Assembly (NCBI GenBank): GCA_910578505.1
Contig: CAJTPV010000002.1
Span: 62,001-126,000 of the forward strand
Reading direction: 5' to 3'
DNA length: 64,000 nucleotides
DNA from: an uncultured Oscillospiraceae bacterium
GTDB taxonomy: Bacteria; Bacillota; Clostridia; Oscillospirales; Oscillospiraceae
Below are positions 1-8,444 of the stretch, in pieces (the first letter of the stretch is position 1; every line of letters starts with the position of its first letter). The position numbers were made by a program, and so were the translations under genes. The notes under the pieces are model-generated. The model ran no database searches, was not told the origin of the DNA, and saw only the letters and a program-made list of their open reading frames with translations.

Positions 1-1
1 G

Positions 2-1525
2 GCGGAGCAGCATCTGACCTATTACGCGGAGATGCTGGCCGACCGGATGGAGGAGGGCATGAGCGAGGCGGAGGCGGTGGCCAGCATGGAGCCGCTGGAT
101 GTGATCGCCCAGCGGATCTTGCAGGACGAGGGCGTCCCGGAGAGCCCGCCCCAGCCGCCCAAATATCCGGACCTGCCCAAAACCGACGGCTCCCGGTTCA
201 CCAAAGTGCCGGACATGTCCCGGAAAGGAATCGCGAAGCGGGCGGCGCTGGTGCTGCTGTGGGTGGTAGCCATTGCGATGGCTATTTCCGCCGTGGGCCG
301 CTGGAGGACCCGGCATCTCTCATCGGACGCATCGGAGACAACGGCGGTGGATTACGGTGTTGCTGAGGATTACGCGGGGGACTGGGAAGAGTACGCAGAG
401 GAGTGGGCGGACTACGCGGAAGAATGGGCGGAGTACGCGGAGGCCGAGTGGGGGGAGGCGCTGTACAGCGACCTGGCGGACCTGTGGAGCATCGACGTAA
501 CCCCCGACGGCGTGTTTGGCAGCAGCTTTTCCCTTACGCCGGGCTTGATTTTTCTGCAGGACGGCGTACATGCTGCCCAGCTCGACGCGGACGGCGCGGA
601 CCTGGGCAGCGCCCGCGCCCTTGACTGGGTGAGCCTCCTCCCGGAGGGCCGCTACCGGTATGAGGACGACATCTACCGGCTGGACGTGGGGGAAGCCCAG
701 AGCGTCAACGTCAAATGGAACACAGGCGCTGTGCAGATTCAGGGCTGGGATGAGGAGTACATCCAATTCCAGGAGTTTTCCGACACAAAGCTGAAGCAGT
801 CCCAGAAGCTGGAGTACAGCGTGGACGGCGACATGCTGAACATCAGCAAGGGGGCCGGTCTGGACAAGGGCCTTACAGTGTGGGTCCCCACCCGCCTGCT
901 GGACTACCTGTGCGTTGAGACGTCAACGGCGGATATCTACTGCGGCCAGCTGACGGCGGACCAGGGGATCGTCCAGGCCACCTCGGGCAAAATCTTTGTG
1001 ACAAACGCCGCCTTCAGCACCCTGAGCGTGTCGGCCTCCAGCGGCAGCGCGGACCTGGGCTGCGTGGCGGCGGAGACCATCGGCGTGGACACGACCAGCG
1101 GCGGCGTCTGTCTGAACGCGGCTGTGGCGGAGAATCTGTCCGTGTCCACCAGCTCCGGCGGCATCTCCGGCCTTGTGGCGGGCGGCAGCGTCAGCATGGA
1201 GAGCAGCTCCGGGAGGATCACCGTCAACGCGGCGGCAGTGGAGGGCCTGCGCCTGGACACGTCCAGCGGCGCCGTCACGGCCACCCTGCCCGGCGATGTC
1301 CCCACGCCCTATGTGGGGGTGGACACCACCAGCGGCGATGTGGCCCTGCGCTTGCCGGAGGAGGCGGGGTTTGCGCTGCGCTTTGACTCGTCCTCCGGGT
1401 ACTTTGAACGCGGGCCGTTCTCCGTGGTCCGCTCGGGGGATATGTATGTCACCGGCAGCGGCGCGCACAGCCTTATGCTGGAGGTGGACACCACCAGCGG
1501 CAGCCTGCGGCTGGGGACGCTGTAG
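2..1525 (+). CDS. HAAS-domain / DUF4097 membrane protein (5' end outside the window)
   Basis: Partial at the left edge: the frame stays open to base 2, and the codons before the first ATG (base 32) encode residues typical of the HAAS (DUF1700-like) N-terminal domain (YYAEMLADRMEEG), so the real start lies upstream. A single membrane helix follows (about residues 70-90 from base 32, AALVLLWVVAIAMAISAV). Next comes an acidic, aromatic low-complexity stretch repeating the unit EEWAxYA, then a long beta-rich DUF4097 region with recurrent TSSG/SSSG turns, as in beta-solenoid adhesin-like proteins. HAAS proteins usually sit beside a PadR-type repressor and act at the membrane; that gene would be off the left edge. 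The molecular role is unknown. Family confidence is good. Confidence 0.75.
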   Translation, partial: AEQHLTYYAEMLADRMEEGMSEAEAVASMEPLDVIAQRILQDEGVPESPPQPPKYPDLPKTDGSRFTKVPDMSRKGIAKRAALVLLWVVAIAMAISAVGRWRTRHLSSDASETTAVDYGVAEDYAGDWEEYAEEWADYAEEWAEYAEAEWGEALYSDLADLWSIDVTPDGVFGSSFSLTPGLIFLQDGVHAAQLDADGADLGSARALDWVSLLPEGRYRYEDDIYRLDVGEAQSVNVKWNTGAVQIQGWDEEYIQFQEFSDTKLKQSQKLEYSVDGDMLNISKGAGLDKGLTVWVPTRLLDYLCVETSTADIYCGQLTADQGIVQATSGKIFVTNAAFSTLSVSASSGSADLGCVAAETIGVDTTSGGVCLNAAVAENLSVSTSSGGISGLVAGGSVSMESSSGRITVNAAAVEGLRLDTSSGAVTATLPGDVPTPYVGVDTTSGDVALRLPEEAGFALRFDSSSGYFERGPFSVVRSGDMYVTGSGAHSLMLEVDTTSGSLRLGTL

Positions 1526-1883
1526 GCCGCCTCTTTGCCGCCCTTGCGCCGGACGGCAAAATAATGCCGGCGAGAGCGGCTATCCCAGAGAGAATATTGA
1601 AAACATGCTGGAAAAAGTCTTTCGGACTGAGACGGGGAAGCGGCTCCTCGGTCTATGTACTTATAGCAATCTCCCCCCCATTGCCGGCAGTAAGCCCTCT
1701 CCGTCACGGCTGACGGAGAGGGCTTTCCGGCGCTTTGTCAGGAATTTTGCTGTTTGCCATAGATCGATAGCGGCAGTATACCACAGTTGGCGGAATAATA
1801 CCACTATGCGGCCAAAAAATCATAGTATTTTTCCTGTCGCTGGCCTATGATATAGACACAACAAAGACAGGAGGAACCTCAAG
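1526..1883. other. Intergenic stretch with palindromic repeat copy 1
   Basis: No gene is supported here. The open frames that cross it are continuations of shadow frames. The only clear structure is the hairpin repeat at 1693-1760, annotated separately. A Shine-Dalgarno sequence (aggaggaacc) at about 1869-1878 belongs to the following dehydrogenase pseudogene. Confidence 0.6.
1693..1758 (+). repeat. Palindromic intergenic repeat, copy 1
   Basis: A perfect 14-bp inverted repeat (1693-1706 with 1711-1724, 4-nt loop) is followed by a conserved tail cgctttgtcaggaattttgc and then tgtttgcc. Copy 2 at 4266-4337 has the same stem core (ccctctccgtca / tgacggagaggg) and nearly the same tail, in the same orientation. 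Conservation outside the stem argues against a plain terminator and for a dispersed REP-like element. Confidence 0.75.
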
Positions 1884-2637
1884 ATGGCCAACAATTTTCA
1901 ATATTACGCACCGACCAAAGTATATTTTGGCAGGGGTGAGGAGCGAAACACAGGGCGGTACGTCCGGGAATATGGCGCGAAAAACGTCATGCTGGTCTAT
2001 GGCGGGAACAGCGCCAGGCGCTCCGGGCTGCTGGCGCTGATCAAACAGTCGCTGCAGGGCGAAGGCATCGCTTTCTCCGAGATTGGCGGCGTCGTCCCCA
2101 ATCCCCATCTTGACAAGGTGTACGAGGGGATCCGGCTGGGAAGGAAACATGGAACGGACTTCCTCCTGGCCGTAGGCGGCGGCAGCGCTATCGATACCGC
2201 AAAGGCAATCGCCTACGGCCTTGCGGAGCCGGAGAGGGATGTCTGGGAGCTGTATGAACACACGCGGACCGCCCGGAAGTGCCTGCCCGCAGCCAGCGTT
2301 CTGACAATTGCGGCGGCAGGAAGCGAAACATCCAAAGGCAGCGCGATATGTGCAGGCAAGCTGCCTGCCGCGGTTTGTCCGCTACGCCAGAAACGTGATG
2401 GGCGTCTCCGCGGCAGGAACGGATGAGGAGATCGCGGAGGCCGGCATCAAGGCCATGGAGGACTTCTATCATCAGATCGGCATGCCCGCCAATCTGGCTG
2501 AGTTGGGGCTCGCTCCGTCGGATGAGCAGATCAGAGAAATGGCCGGCAGATGTGTGGCGGCCTGCGGAGGCCATACGGGATCGGCAAAGGTCCTCACAGA
2601 AGAGGACCTGGTCCATATCTACACGAATGCCAAATAA
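1884..2637 (+). pseudogene. Iron-containing alcohol dehydrogenase, internally deleted and frameshifted
   Basis: The 5' part (from ATG 1884 with a good upstream aggagg) encodes the NAD(P)-binding half of a group III Fe-ADH of butanol-dehydrogenase type: YYAPTKVYFG near the start and the nucleotide-binding GGGSAIDTAKAIA. It reaches the family landmark GSETS, and the frame then breaks near 2340-2375. A different frame (from 2308 to the stop at 2637) encodes the last ~100 residues of the same family (RFVRYARNVMGV through a GMPxxLxELG-like segment). Intact members are about 385 residues; roughly 130 central residues carrying the metal-binding Asp/His ligands are missing. It cannot make an active enzyme. 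Both gene ends survive, so this is an internal deletion rather than terminal truncation. Confidence 0.85.
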
Positions 2638-2650
2638 AGAGGGACAGACA

Positions 2651-2890
2651 TTGAAACTATTTTCGATTCCTGATGCGGGGCGCTTCCTCGACCTGGTAGA
2701 GCAAAGTCACGGCGGCGTAACGCTTCATCTGCCGGACGGGAACCAGCTGGATCTGAAGCAGAGCCATACCGCCCAACAGCTTTTCCAGATCATGCATCCC
2801 GGAGAGGCGGGGCTGCAGATCAGCTTGTCCAATCCGACGGATACGGCGGCCTTTATTCGCTATATGATGGAAGCCAGCGTAAGCAATTGA
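2651..2890 (+). CDS. Small conserved-type protein of unknown function (79 aa)
   Basis: The reading frame opens with TTG at 2651, 6-8 bases after agaggga, and encodes a 79-residue acidic soluble protein beginning LKLFSIPDAGRFLDLVEQ. No signal peptide or membrane segment is visible. The start follows the dehydrogenase pseudogene stop by only 13 bases, so it was probably cotranscribed with it. Small proteins of this look occur in gut Firmicutes, sometimes under the unhelpful label 'polya polymerase'; I do not recognise a function. A strong hairpin pair follows the stop codon. Confidence 0.55.
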   Translation: MKLFSIPDAGRFLDLVEQSHGGVTLHLPDGNQLDLKQSHTAQQLFQIMHPGEAGLQISLSNPTDTAAFIRYMMEASVSN

Positions 2891-2911
2891 GAAAATCCCG
2901 CGGCTTCAGCA

Positions 2912-2989
2912 GAGAGCCTGCTCCCCGCCTATGGCGGGGAGCAGGCTCTCCCTTGCTGCCCTTGGCTGCGGCGGGCAGCCGCCGCAGCC
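2912..2989. repeat. Two strong hairpins in tandem (one likely terminator)
   Basis: First hairpin: perfect 18-bp stem 2912-2929 with 2933-2950, loop TAT. Second: perfect 11-bp stem 2964-2974 with 2979-2989. They lie between the convergent genes ending at 2890 (+) and 3080 (-). The first lacks a T-run on either side, so simple intrinsic termination is not assured. Confidence 0.6.
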
Positions 2990-3079
2990 CTCAAATATCA
3001 TAAGCGGTCAAGGCCGATTCAGCCGTTTGACGCCGGATATCTCAAAACCATGAAACCACAAGACAGATACTTTGATGCG

Positions 3080-3985
3080 TCAGGATGCCGGAGCGCCGGC
3101 GTGTAAAATCTGGTCAATGCAAAGGGCGAAGCTCTCCTGATGCACACAGAACAACAAACTGTGCGCAGGCGGCTGTTCCTTGAATATCTCGCTGAACGCC
3201 GCATGGTCCAGAGACCGCACCTTGTCCAGCTGGTATTCGTCCGGCTGCCTGCCAAAGGTGAACGCCGCCCGGTGAAGCAGATTCTGGGCTATTTCCTGTA
3301 TGGCAAAGGAGACGATCTCATTCTTCTCATAAAAATCAATGCCAAACAGCTGGCCCGCCGCCTGGAGCAGCAGATGCTCCCCCATAACCAGTATGATCCG
3401 CAGCCGGTCCCCCTCCTGGTCAGAATAGGTCAGTTCGTAATACTGCTCATATAAGATTTCATCTTTTGTGGAGAAATGGCCGATAAACTGAATGGGACAC
3501 CCGAATATCTCCTGGAGCGGAGCGATGATGACCGCCTGAATCACAGACGGCTCGTCATCCAGGCCCATGGGGGTCCACACATCATTTCTCCCCTGGATGA
3601 TCGCCCGATCCTCCACAAGGATGTGGCCTGTCAGCCAGCCGGTGCACACGCCGATGAAGCGCTGCACCATTTCGGTGGAAAAATCCGACGCATAGAGCAA
3701 GCGCTCCAACTCCGGCAGAGTTTCCCACTTCATCCTGTCATGGATCTTTTTATGGGCTGAATAGCGGGGGTATCCGATTTCGCGCATATAGGCCTCCTCC
3801 TCCGCAAAATGCTTCAGGGCGTAGGCCTTAAAATACTTGATCCCCTCTACGCAGGCAAATTTATCCTCATGCCGCTCCACGTAGAGATCCATCATTTTTT
3901 GAACAATGGAAAAAAGTCTGTGGTGTGCCTGGTCGATGATCTCCACGCCAATACCAAATCGATCCCGCCATTGAATTTGCTGCAT
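3080..3985 (-). CDS. Bacteriohemerythrin fused to a CheX-like domain
   Basis: The start is taken at the ATG before QQIQWRDRFGIGVEIID, which matches the usual hemerythrin N-terminus; an upstream in-frame ATG at 4030 would add 15 unlikely residues. The N-terminal ~135 residues carry all expected di-iron ligands: IDQAHH, KHFAEEE, HKKIH and a final GHILVED. Hemerythrins bind O2 at a di-iron site and in anaerobes serve O2 sensing or detoxification. The C-terminal half (about residues 145-300) resembles a CheX/CheC-type chemotaxis phosphatase-like domain; this part is less certain. No membrane segment or chemotaxis gene is nearby. It sits alone on the minus strand between the two palindromic repeats, which may suggest acquisition as a cassette. 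Confidence 0.75.
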   Translation of the reverse strand: MQQIQWRDRFGIGVEIIDQAHHRLFSIVQKMMDLYVERHEDKFACVEGIKYFKAYALKHFAEEEAYMREIGYPRYSAHKKIHDRMKWETLPELERLLYASDFSTEMVQRFIGVCTGWLTGHILVEDRAIIQGRNDVWTPMGLDDEPSVIQAVIIAPLQEIFGCPIQFIGHFSTKDEILYEQYYELTYSDQEGDRLRIILVMGEHLLLQAAGQLFGIDFYEKNEIVSFAIQEIAQNLLHRAAFTFGRQPDEYQLDKVRSLDHAAFSEIFKEQPPAHSLLFCVHQESFALCIDQILHAGAPAS

Positions 3986-4265
3986 ATTCGTTCCCTTCTC
4001 ATCTTCCGCCCGCAGGATTTCAGGCGGCAAGGGCCGAGCACTGCCCTGAAATAAGAGCCGGATGTTCCTGGCCGGGTGTTCTTCCAGATGCAGATGATGA
4101 AAAAACTGCCATCATGCAGGTATCGAGACAAATCGATAAAAATGGTGTTGGCTGCCGAATCAGCGGCAAACGCATCCGTTCAATGGGATGACGCCATCCC
4201 GCTTTCTTCCGCAGCCTTTCTATTATATGCTGGACGGCCAGCTTGTGCTTTTCCGATGTGGTACG

Positions 4266-4337
4266 AAGGCCCTCTCCGTCAGCCTGCGGCTGACGGAGAG
4301 GGCCTTTCGCCGCTTTGTCAGGCATTTTGCCGTTTGC
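4266..4337 (+). repeat. Palindromic intergenic repeat, copy 2
   Basis: A perfect 18-bp inverted repeat (4266-4283 with 4289-4306, 5-nt loop) is followed by gccgctttgtcaggcatttt and gccgtttgccc. It shares stem core, tail and orientation with the copy at 1693. It ends right at the 3' end of the minus-strand MATE gene, so it may also serve as that gene's terminator. Confidence 0.75.
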
Positions 4338-4338
4338 C

Positions 4339-5724
4339 CTAGATCTCCGTCCGCGTGATGTCGTTGATCCACCTCCGGCTCCGGAAGCGCAGGTATCCAA
4401 TCGGGCACTTGACCGCCTGCTCCGCCTGCATGGTCAGGCACACGACAAACACCGGCGCGTCCAGCACCAGGGCCGCCAGGGCCATCAGGGGGATGGCCGC
4501 CACCCATACCGGGCACACGTCGATAAAGGCGGCGACCCTGGAGTCGCCCCCCGCCCGGAGGACGCCGGTGATATTGGTCACGTCAAAGGCCCGCAGGGGC
4601 ATGGCCAGGGCATACAGCAGGCTCATACAGCCGGCGGCGTAGGCCGCGCCCTCGCTCAGGTCGAAGAGCGGGAACAGCACCGGCTGGAAAAACGTGGGCC
4701 GCAGGACCAGCAGCACCGCCGTCACAATGCACCCCACCAGGACGGAGCAGGCCAGCAGCGTCCGGCTGACAGAATACACATGGTCCGCAGTGCCGCCCTC
4801 GCCGATCTCCTTGCCCACGATCACGGCGGCAGCGGCGGCCAGCCCGAAGCAGACCACGGTGGACAGCTTGTCGATGTTGCCAATGAGGGCGTAGGCGGCC
4901 AGCATGTCCTGGCTGTTGGCCATGTGCCCCATGATGACCGTCAGCATGGACAGGCCCATGCTCCACAGCGTCTCGTTGCAGACCACCGGCAGGGAGTAGC
5001 GCATGAAGCTGCGGAGGGTGCGCCGGCCAGGGCGCAGGACCAGACCCGCCTGCAGGGGCAGACGCCGATTGATCAGCGCGTACAGCAGCGCCACAACAAA
5101 CTCCACAACGCGGCTGGCCAGGGTCGCCGCCGCCGCGCCGGTGACGCCCATGGCCGGTGCGCCGAACTTGCCGAAAATCAGGACATAGTTCAGGAATGTG
5201 TTGGTACACATGGAGATGGTAAAGAGGACCGTACCGAAAAATGGATACTCCGTGCTCCGGTGGACGCCGGCGTACAGGCTGCTGATGCCGGTGAAAATGT
5301 AGGAAAAGCCCACAATCTGGATGTAGGACAGGCCCAGGTCGATCAGGTCCTGATTGGGCGTGATGAGGCCCAGCACCTGGGCCGGAAACAGGAACATGGT
5401 CAGGGCCACAAGGGACGTAAAGCCGGTGACGGCATAGAGCGCCACGCCCAGACAGCGGTTGATGTTGTCCACGTCCCCGCGCCCCCAGTACTGGCTGACC
5501 AGGATCGCCAGGCCGCTCTGGAAGCCGAAGACCACGATCTGCATAATGAAGATGGGCACGTTGGCCGCCGTGACGGCGGCCATCTCCGCGTTGCCCAGCA
5601 GGCCCACCATGAACGTGTCGGCAAAGCTGAGGGACGTGGTGATCAGATTCTGCAGCACCATCGGCAGCGCCAGCAGAAACAGACGGTGATAAAAGCCGGG
5701 CTCCCGGCGAAAGGATTTGAGCAT
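4339..5724 (-). CDS. MATE family multidrug/Na+ efflux transporter
   Basis: A 461-residue polytopic membrane protein with about 12 hydrophobic helices in the two-bundle MATE arrangement. It begins RREPGFYHRLFLLALPMVLQN and has the early SFADTFMVGLLGNAEMAAV segment typical of NorM/DinF-like members. MATE proteins expel cationic compounds using Na+ or H+ gradients; the substrate cannot be read here. The start is supported by a strong aaggaggt upstream. It lies 30 bases after the cysteine desulfurase gene on the same strand, so the two probably share a transcript, though a functional tie is not obvious. Length is normal. Confidence 0.9.
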   Translation of the reverse strand: MLKSFRREPGFYHRLFLLALPMVLQNLITTSLSFADTFMVGLLGNAEMAAVTAANVPIFIMQIVVFGFQSGLAILVSQYWGRGDVDNINRCLGVALYAVTGFTSLVALTMFLFPAQVLGLITPNQDLIDLGLSYIQIVGFSYIFTGISSLYAGVHRSTEYPFFGTVLFTISMCTNTFLNYVLIFGKFGAPAMGVTGAAAATLASRVVEFVVALLYALINRRLPLQAGLVLRPGRRTLRSFMRYSLPVVCNETLWSMGLSMLTVIMGHMANSQDMLAAYALIGNIDKLSTVVCFGLAAAAAVIVGKEIGEGGTADHVYSVSRTLLACSVLVGCIVTAVLLVLRPTFFQPVLFPLFDLSEGAAYAAGCMSLLYALAMPLRAFDVTNITGVLRAGGDSRVAAFIDVCPVWVAAIPLMALAALVLDAPVFVVCLTMQAEQAVKCPIGYLRFRSRRWINDITRTEI

Positions 5725-5754
5725 GCGGCACCTCCTTATCTTGCGCGGTTCCCA

Positions 5755-6882
5755 TCAAAGCATGGGAAATCTCTTGGTTTTATGCTCCAGCAGGGCGTCG
5801 TAGAGGGCGTCGATATCTGCCGGGGTGGTCTCCGGGCCGAAGCTGACCCGCACGGTCCCGGCGGCGGTCTTCCTGTCCAGGCCCATGGCCGTCAGCACAT
5901 GGCTGGCTTTCCCCCGGTGGCAGGCGGAGCCGGCGGAGATATACACGCCCTTTTCACTCAGCTCGCTGACAATATTCTGGCTGGGGTAGCCGGGCAGGGA
6001 CAGGGACAGGATATGGGGCGCGTCCCCCGCTCCGATGAACTGCAGGTCCGGAATCGTCCCCAGCCGCTCCAGGGCGTAGGCCCGGCAGGACGCCAGGTGC
6101 TGCCGGACCGCCTCCAGGTCCTCCAGCCGCAGCTCCACCGCTTTCGCGAACCCGGCGATCTGGGCGGTGGGCTCGGTACCGGGGCGCAGGCCGGATTCCT
6201 GCCCGCCGCCGTAGAGCAGCGGCTGTACGTTTTTGGCCCTGCCGCCCATGTACAGCGCGCCGATACCCTTGGGCCCGCCGATCTTGTGGGCGGAGAGGGT
6301 GATATAGTCCGCGCCCAGAGATTTGGCGGTGAAGGGCATTTTCAGGAACCCCTGCACCGCGTCCGTATGGAGCAGCGTGTCCCGGTTTTTCAGCAGGGCG
6401 GCGATCTCCTCCACCGGGAAGCGCACGCCGGTCTCGTTGTTCACCAGCATCACGCTGACCAGGGCCGTGTCCTCCCGCAGGGCCTCCGCCGCCTGCCGGG
6501 CGGTGACGCGGCCCGCGCCGTCCGGCTTCAGGTAGGTGACGGCATACCCCTCCTGCTCCAGCTTTTTCAGACACTGCAGCACCGCGCTGTGCTCCACCGC
6601 CGTGGTAACGATGTGCTTCCCCACCCGGCGGTTCTGGTGCAGCGCGGCCCGGATGGCCCAGTTGTCCCCCTCTGTGCCGCAGGAGGTGAAGACCACCTGC
6701 TCCGGTCTGCAGGCCAGGGCCCTGGCGATGACCGCCCGGCTGCTGTCCACCAGGGCCCTGGCCTGACGGCCCAGGGCGTACTGGGCGGAGGGGTTGCCGT
6801 AGGATTGGGTCAGGACCTTGGTCATGACGGACGCCACGGCGGCGGGGACAGGCGTGGTGGCGGCGTGATCTAAGTAGTGCAT
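5755..6882 (-). CDS. Cysteine desulfurase (NifS/IscS class V aminotransferase)
   Basis: 375 residues, beginning MHYLDHAATTPVP as in NifS/IscS-type enzymes. The PLP lysine is in SAHKIGGPKG (K200), the conserved His in AVEHSA (H98) and the catalytic cysteine in SAGSACHRGKASH (C321). It takes sulfur from L-cysteine as an enzyme persulfide for Fe-S clusters or tRNA thiolation. It is divergent from mtaB, a methylthiotransferase that uses Fe-S clusters, which fits sulfur supply, but no IscU or ThiI/MnmA gene is adjacent. The start has aaggag 9 bases upstream. Family assignment is firm; its dedicated acceptor is unknown. Confidence 0.93.
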   Translation of the reverse strand: MHYLDHAATTPVPAAVASVMTKVLTQSYGNPSAQYALGRQARALVDSSRAVIARALACRPEQVVFTSCGTEGDNWAIRAALHQNRRVGKHIVTTAVEHSAVLQCLKKLEQEGYAVTYLKPDGAGRVTARQAAEALREDTALVSVMLVNNETGVRFPVEEIAALLKNRDTLLHTDAVQGFLKMPFTAKSLGADYITLSAHKIGGPKGIGALYMGGRAKNVQPLLYGGGQESGLRPGTEPTAQIAGFAKAVELRLEDLEAVRQHLASCRAYALERLGTIPDLQFIGAGDAPHILSLSLPGYPSQNIVSELSEKGVYISAGSACHRGKASHVLTAMGLDRKTAAGTVRVSFGPETTPADIDALYDALLEHKTKRFPML

Positions 6883-7016
6883 AAATTTCTCCTTGCTGTA
6901 TGGGAAAATGTATTATATAATGGGAGTCAAATATAAAATGCGGTCCTGTCCGTTGGGACAGAGCCTAATTTTTAATGATAGCATAGATCAGGAAAAAAAG
7001 CAAGGGGGCATAGGGG

Positions 7017-8300
7017 ATGAGGGCGGCAATCTATACATTGGGCTGCAAAGTGAATCAGTACGAGACCCAGGCCATGGAGCGGGAGCTGACAGCCCGAGGC
7101 CACACGCTGGTCCCCTTCGACGGCCCGGCGGACGTGTATATCATCAACACCTGCACCGTTACGGCGGTCAGCGACAAAAAGTCCCGGCAGATGATCCGCC
7201 GGGCCAGGAAGCAGAGCGAAAACGGGGTGGTGGCGGTCTGCGGCTGCTACGCCCAGGTCAAGCCGGAGGAGGTGCGCGGGCTGGACGTGGACCTGGTCTC
7301 CGGCACCGGGGACCGGATGAAATTCCTGGACCTGCTGGAGAGCGCCGTCCGGGAAAAGGAGCCGGTGGTGGCGGTGGACCAGGCGCTGGGGCGGCGGACC
7401 TTCGAGGCGCTGCCCGCCGGGGGACTGTCGGCCCGGACACGGGCCATGCTGAAGGTGGAGGACGGGTGCGTCAACTTCTGCTCCTACTGCATCATCCCCT
7501 ATGCCCGGGGGCCGGTGCGCTCGCTGCCCCTGGAGACGGCGGTGGCGGAGGTCCGGCGGCTGCGGGAGGAGGGCTACCGGGAGATCGTCCTCACCGGGAT
7601 CGAAATCTCCTCCTGGGGCCACGACCTGCGGGACGGGACCGGGCTGATCGACCTGGTGGAGGCGGTCTGCCGGACGGCGGAGGGGATGCGGGTGCGCCTG
7701 GGGTCCCTGGAGCCCCGGACCGTGACGGAGGCGTTCTGCCGCCGGGCGGCGGCGCTGGGAAATCTGTGCCCCCACTTCCACCTCTCCATGCAGTCAGGGT
7801 GCGATGAAACCCTCCGGCGAATGAACCGAAAATATGATACCAGCCGGTATATGCAGTCGGTAAAACTACTGAACGGATACTTTGACCGCCCGGCGGTCAC
7901 CACCGACCTGATCGTCGGGTTCCCCGGCGAGACGGAGGAGGCGTTCTCCGAGACGCTGGACTTCGTGCGGCAGTGCGGCTTTGCGGAGATGCACATCTTC
8001 CCCTACTCCATCCGGCCCGGCACCCCGGCGGCGGAGATGGAACAGGTGCCGAGGGCCGTGAAGGAGGCGCGGGCCGCCCGTGCGGCGGAGGTGGCCGGGG
8101 AGCTGCACTGGGCCTATCTGTCCGGCTGCGTAGGGCAGGTGTACGACGTGCTCTATGAGCAGGCGTATGACGGCGTTTACCAGGGACACGCACCCAATTA
8201 TATGGTGGTCGGCACTGCGGCGGAGGGTCTGCACAACCAGGTCCTGCCCACCAGGATCACCGGCGTGCGGGAGGGGATGCTGCTGGGGGAGGCGCTGTGA
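7017..8300 (+). CDS. mtaB: tRNA t6A37 methylthiotransferase MtaB
   Basis: 427 residues. The N-terminal UPF0004 domain starts with the diagnostic LGCKVNQYET and holds cluster cysteines C10, C45 and C74/C76. The radical-SAM domain has the CxxxCxxC motif at C150, C154 and C157 (GCVNFCSYC), and a TRAM-like tail follows to the C-terminus. LGCKVN with this length fits MtaB (YqeV), which converts t6A37 to ms2t6A37 in tRNAs reading ANN codons, rather than MiaB or RimO. Start: ATG after aagggggcatagggg. The gene is divergent from the cysteine desulfurase and probably monocistronic. Confidence 0.92.
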   Translation: MRAAIYTLGCKVNQYETQAMERELTARGHTLVPFDGPADVYIINTCTVTAVSDKKSRQMIRRARKQSENGVVAVCGCYAQVKPEEVRGLDVDLVSGTGDRMKFLDLLESAVREKEPVVAVDQALGRRTFEALPAGGLSARTRAMLKVEDGCVNFCSYCIIPYARGPVRSLPLETAVAEVRRLREEGYREIVLTGIEISSWGHDLRDGTGLIDLVEAVCRTAEGMRVRLGSLEPRTVTEAFCRRAAALGNLCPHFHLSMQSGCDETLRRMNRKYDTSRYMQSVKLLNGYFDRPAVTTDLIVGFPGETEEAFSETLDFVRQCGFAEMHIFPYSIRPGTPAAEMEQVPRAVKEARAARAAEVAGELHWAYLSGCVGQVYDVLYEQAYDGVYQGHAPNYMVVGTAAEGLHNQVLPTRITGVREGMLLGEAL

Positions 8301-8352
8301 GCGCACAGGCGGAGGCGGATACGCTGCCGGCGGTGACCGCCAATCAGAACCA

Positions 8353-8381
8353 TTGACAGTTTTTCCTGCTGGGAGTATAAT
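8353..8381 (+). promoter_or_regulatory. Sigma-A type promoter for the transglutaminase lipoprotein
   Basis: TTGACA (8353-8358), 17-bp spacer, TATAAT (8376-8381), both perfect consensus, about 64 bases before the ATG at 8445. Confidence 0.8.
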
Positions 8382-8444
8382 GCGAGCGCTGATATACTGT
8401 CAGAAAACGATGAACGGCTTGAAAAGCATCAAAAGGAGCGCACA

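Noticed and set aside
4315..6873. 852-aa plus-strand open frame
   Set aside because: Antisense shadow of the MATE and cysteine desulfurase genes; His/Gln/Gly-rich composition typical of GC-rich antisense frames, no domain, no ribosome site.
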